In this document: positions 61,107-64,000 of the stretch, piece by piece
Numbering within the stretch: the first letter of the stretch is position 1
How the letters are laid out: each line of letters starts with the position of its first letter
Source: Anolis sagrei
Taxonomy: Eukaryota; Chordata; Lepidosauria; Squamata; Anolidae
Assembly: GCF_037176765.1 (NCBI RefSeq)
Contig: NC_090034.1
Location: 91,872,500-91,936,499 of the forward strand
Direction: 5' to 3'
Length of the DNA stretch: 64,000 nucleotides
Program-made: the position numbers and the translations under genes
The notes under the pieces: generated by a model
What the model was told of the DNA's origin: nothing
What the model saw: only the letters and a program-made list of their open reading frames with translations
The model's database searches: none

Positions 61107-61287
61107 TCAAGGTCCATCTAAACTGGAGAATTAATACAGTTTGACACCACTTTAAATGCTGTGGGAATGAAGAAATTGTAGCTTTACAAGGTCTTTAGAG
61201 TGCTTCACTAAACTAACATCCACAGTTTCATAGCTTTTAGTCCTGGCAGCTAAAGCATTATTTTTATAGTGTAGAATAGAGGCACCT
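61107..61287. mobile_element. MITE of the 48.6-kb family, degenerate
   Basis: GAGAATTAATACAGTTTGAC, AGCTTTACAAGGTCTTTAGA, CATAGCTTTTAGTCCTGGCA, AGTGTAGAATAGAGGCACC. Confidence 0.7.
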
Positions 61288-61289
61288 TC

Positions 61290-62190
61290 ATTCTGAATCA
61301 AATCCAGTCATTAGATCAACATCTTCTTTAGCAGTTAGAAGATCATAAGGTGGTTTCCACATTTGCAATATTGAATGACCAAATGTGACTTCCAAATTGA
61401 CCTTTGGAGCTTGGCTGCACTCTGACTGAAACATTTCAAAGGAACTTGAGATTAAGGTGTTGTGAAATGATGCCCGCCACACTCTCCAAGGGTGCCTAGG
61501 AATAAACAGAGTTGCACAACTCCGAGAGATCTCTTGAGTGATTGTCCTCCTCCCCCTCTGTCGCGTTTGTGCCATGCTTTTCTCTCAGGACAGAGACACA
61601 TTAGAAATGGTACAATTTTAAAACCTACAAAATATAATAAAATAAAATTAGAGGTTACGATTAAAACATTTCAGTTAAAATCTCATTAAAACAATAGCTT
61701 AAAAAACGATTAAGTTTTACATTTACAATGGCGACTAGAGAAACCTGGGCATGTTGGTTCCACGCCAAGTCCAGGAAAGTGTTGAAGACACAATTTCCCA
61801 CCAGGGCTTTGATAATAAAAACACTTTGGTCAGAGTGCCATCAGGCTACAAATATGGGGTGTTTATGAAGTTGGGTGGCAGATATTATAAGACCTACCTA
61901 CAATGTTAGAACATTGACAACATAGGGGATCTCAGCCACAAATTCTTCAGTTTGTCTGTACATGCATCTATTCTTGGATAGGATGAAAGCAGCTATTTAC
62001 TAGTCACTTTCATTCTGTCCAAAACTCTGCCCCCAATAGTAGTTGTAAAGACTTGGGAAAGCAGCAACCACCATTAGACAGGAGGAGGAGGAGGAGGAAA
62101 CCAGTAGAGATGTGAGGACTACTTCCAGCAACTTTACAATTCTCTAAGTAGAGGGAAAAGGAATCTTGGCCATCATCTTTCACCTCTCTC
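61290..62190. other. Intergenic stretch, nothing recognised
   Basis: Contains a (GGA)n run at 62082-62097. No gene or repeat supported. Confidence 0.35.
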
Positions 62191-62195
62191 TACAA

Positions 62196-63097
62196 TAGTG
62201 ATTCTCAATCTTTCAAATCCGTGACCCCTTAATACATGTTGTGGTGACCCTCAACCATAAAATTATTTCTGTTGCTACTTCACAACTCTAATTTTGCTAC
62301 TGTTATTAATCATAATGTAAATATCTGATATAGAGAATGTATTTTCATTCACTGGACGAAATTTTGTGGGATTTATAACTCACCTACAATCAAAGAGCAT
62401 TCTGAACTCCACCAACGATGGAATTAAACCAAACTTGGCACACAGAACTTCCTTGACCAACAGAAAATACTGGAAGAGTTGGGTGGACATTGTTTTTGAG
62501 TTTTGGAGTAGTTGTTGACCTACATCCAGTGAGCACTGTGGTCTCAAACAATGATGGACCTGGACCAAACTTGGCATGAATCCTCAATATGCCCAAATGT
62601 GAACACTGGTGAAGTTTGGGGAAAATAGACCTTGACGGTTGGGAATTGTAGTTGCTGGGATTTATAGTTCACCTACAATCAAAGAGCATTCTTAACTCTA
62701 CCAATGATGGAATTGAACCAGACTTCCCACACAGAATCCCATGACCAACAGAAAATACTGGAGGGGTTTGGGTTAGGAATCAACAGTGATTTAGGGGAGG
62801 GCACGTCTGCTCTCCCTTTCCCACTTGGAGTCTCAGAAACACCCCCCCTCCCCTTAGCTGAGAGGCTAGATGAAAGGCCAGCCAATCACAATATGAGGAG
62901 GGCTTTTGGTGGGAAGATTCGCCTTCTGTTTCCAAAAAGGAAGAGAAGGATAGGTGAAGAGATCTCCAACCTTCTCTGACAAAGGGGTTCCTAAGACCAT
63001 CAGAAATATGGGTTTTCTGATGGTCTTTGGTTACCCCTCTGAAACCCCCCTCGCAACCCCCTCCCCCAGGTCCCATCCCCCAGGTTGAGAAACACTG
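62196..63097 (-). mobile_element. hAT element, 902 bp, carrying the Helitron-like module
   Basis: Ends TAGTGATTCTCAATCT and AGGTTGAGAAACACTG. Target duplication CTCTACAA/CTCTAGAG (62188-62195, 63098-63105). Inside, at 62365-62790, are two copies of the GGGATTTATA(A/G)(T/C)TCACCTA / AATCAAAGAGCATTCT / AACTTGGCACACAGAA module that is otherwise in Helitrons. It is a longer relative of 6724-7091. Confidence 0.82.
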
Positions 63098-63589
63098 CTC
63101 TAGAGAGGGCTATAGTGTGGAAGGAAAGCAGTCCTCACAGCTTCATTGTACCCACCACCCTACTTCTTCCTCACTGACATTTTTAACTGCCCCCTTCTTC
63201 TCAGCTGGGATTGGAAGATACTGGGGAAGAGAGAAGTCTGGAGCTCCATACATAGATACAAGTTCTTGATCCACAAGAGCAGACTCCAAAGAACCAGAAT
63301 TACATTGCTGAAACACAAAACGCAAACTCCTCATTTCCATTAATGGTTAGGAAAATGTTCAGGGGGTGGTCTTCTTTGGATTCACATCTTCTACAGATGT
63401 TTCTCACCTGTCTCAGGAAATCAAATGTTGAATCCCAGAATCTCTGGGACTTTTTCTGTGATCCAGATGGGAATCAAAAGGCTAAAGAAAGGGCAGAGAT
63501 ACAGAAATAAGATTAGAAAGGAAGTTTAAGATAAGATATTTTGGTGGGATGGATGAGAAACGGGTTTTTTAAAAAAAACATGCAGTTGT

Positions 63590-63783
63590 ATTGTTGAAGG
63601 CTTTCGTGGCTGGAATAACTGGGTTGTTGTTGGTTTTTCAGGCTGCATGGCCATGTTCTAAAAACATTATCTCCTGACATTTTGCCTGCATCTCTGGCAG
63701 ACATCCTCAGAGGTTGTGAGGTGTGTTGGAAATGCTTCTATAACATGGCCATGCCGTCTAAAAACCCTACAACAACCCAGTTT
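63590..63783. mobile_element. Fold-back repeat, 194 bp, with 11-bp target duplication
   Basis: CATGCAGTTGT flanks both sides (63579-63589, 63784-63794). Starts ATTGTTGAAGGCTTTCGTGG and ends ACAACAACCCAGTTT. The arms mirror each other. Confidence 0.85.
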
Positions 63784-63929
63784 CATGCAGTTGTTTTCTA
63801 GTGTCAAAATATTTTAAAAAAATCTTTTGGGGTTGAAATATTGTTTTTTGCTTCATTCTGGTAAGTTGTTTAATACAACCATCTAGCAAATGTAAATCCC
63901 AACAAAATGCAAAGTTAATTGTTAATGTT

Positions 63930-64000
63930 GTTTTTTAAGCTGTATGGCCATGTTCTAGAAGCAGTCTCTCCTGACATTTCACCTGCATCTATGAGAGGCA
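63930..64000. mobile_element. Fold-back repeat, cut by the window end
   Basis: TTTTTTAAGCTGTATGGCCA, TGTTCTAGAAGCAGTCTCTC, TGACATTTCACCTGCATCTA. It continues past 64000. Confidence 0.75.

Overview
This looks like about 64 kb of a squamate reptile nuclear genome, most likely an iguanian (anole- or fence-lizard-like) lizard. The evidence is the repeat mix: Bov-B-tailed Sauria-type SINEs, a Bov-B 3' tail, CR1, L2 and L1 LINE ends, many small hAT MITEs with 8-bp target duplications, Helitrons and fold-back elements. The host genes match vertebrate families and have ordinary GT-AG introns. All four recognised genes are on the + strand. The species itself cannot be named from the sequence.

Layout. 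(1) 1-4.2 kb is intergenic: a minisatellite, a mariner-like MITE and a LINE reverse-transcriptase fragment. (2) 4.3-13.6 kb is a complete six-exon NOD-like receptor of 919 aa: CARD, NACHT, LRRs and a C-terminal helical tail resembling NLRX1. (3) 13.6-27.6 kb is repeat-rich: Helitron, split minisatellite, L2, L1, SINEs and a candidate solo LTR. It also holds a CpG-island promoter (20.64-20.94 kb) flanked by MITE-derived tandem arrays. (4) 27.6-29.0 kb is a 462-aa disordered protein that I assign to C19orf84, supported by a short conserved motif set and by gene order. (5) 39.5-42.1 kb is LIM2 (lens MP20), complete at 173 aa in four coding exons. (6) 47.8-57.8 kb is an NKG7-like member of the same four-TM family, with the same internal exon lengths and phases as LIM2 but with its first coding exon unsettled. 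(7) 57.8-64 kb is repeats only (mariner-like, hAT and fold-back elements).

How the genes relate. As I recall the human map, C19orf84, LIM2 and NKG7 lie together on 19q13.41, so this window appears to preserve an ancient block. LIM2 and NKG7 look like old tandem duplicates. The NLR is an innate immune sensor candidate, NKG7 a cytotoxic-granule protein, LIM2 a lens fibre membrane protein, and C19orf84 (in mammals) a germline factor linking piRNA and DNA methylation. They share position rather than pathway.

The most notable observations are: the CARD joined to an NLRX1-type NLR; the lizard C19orf84 candidate with a 730-bp hairpin element directly downstream; a fold-back repeat with 11-13-bp target duplications, one copy of which carries an inverted copy of its flank; two hAT MITEs at the same base and orientation of two SINEs; tandem Helitrons; and a U2 snRNA fragment with a 15-bp target duplication. 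Comparisons with human proteins are from memory and were not run as searches.
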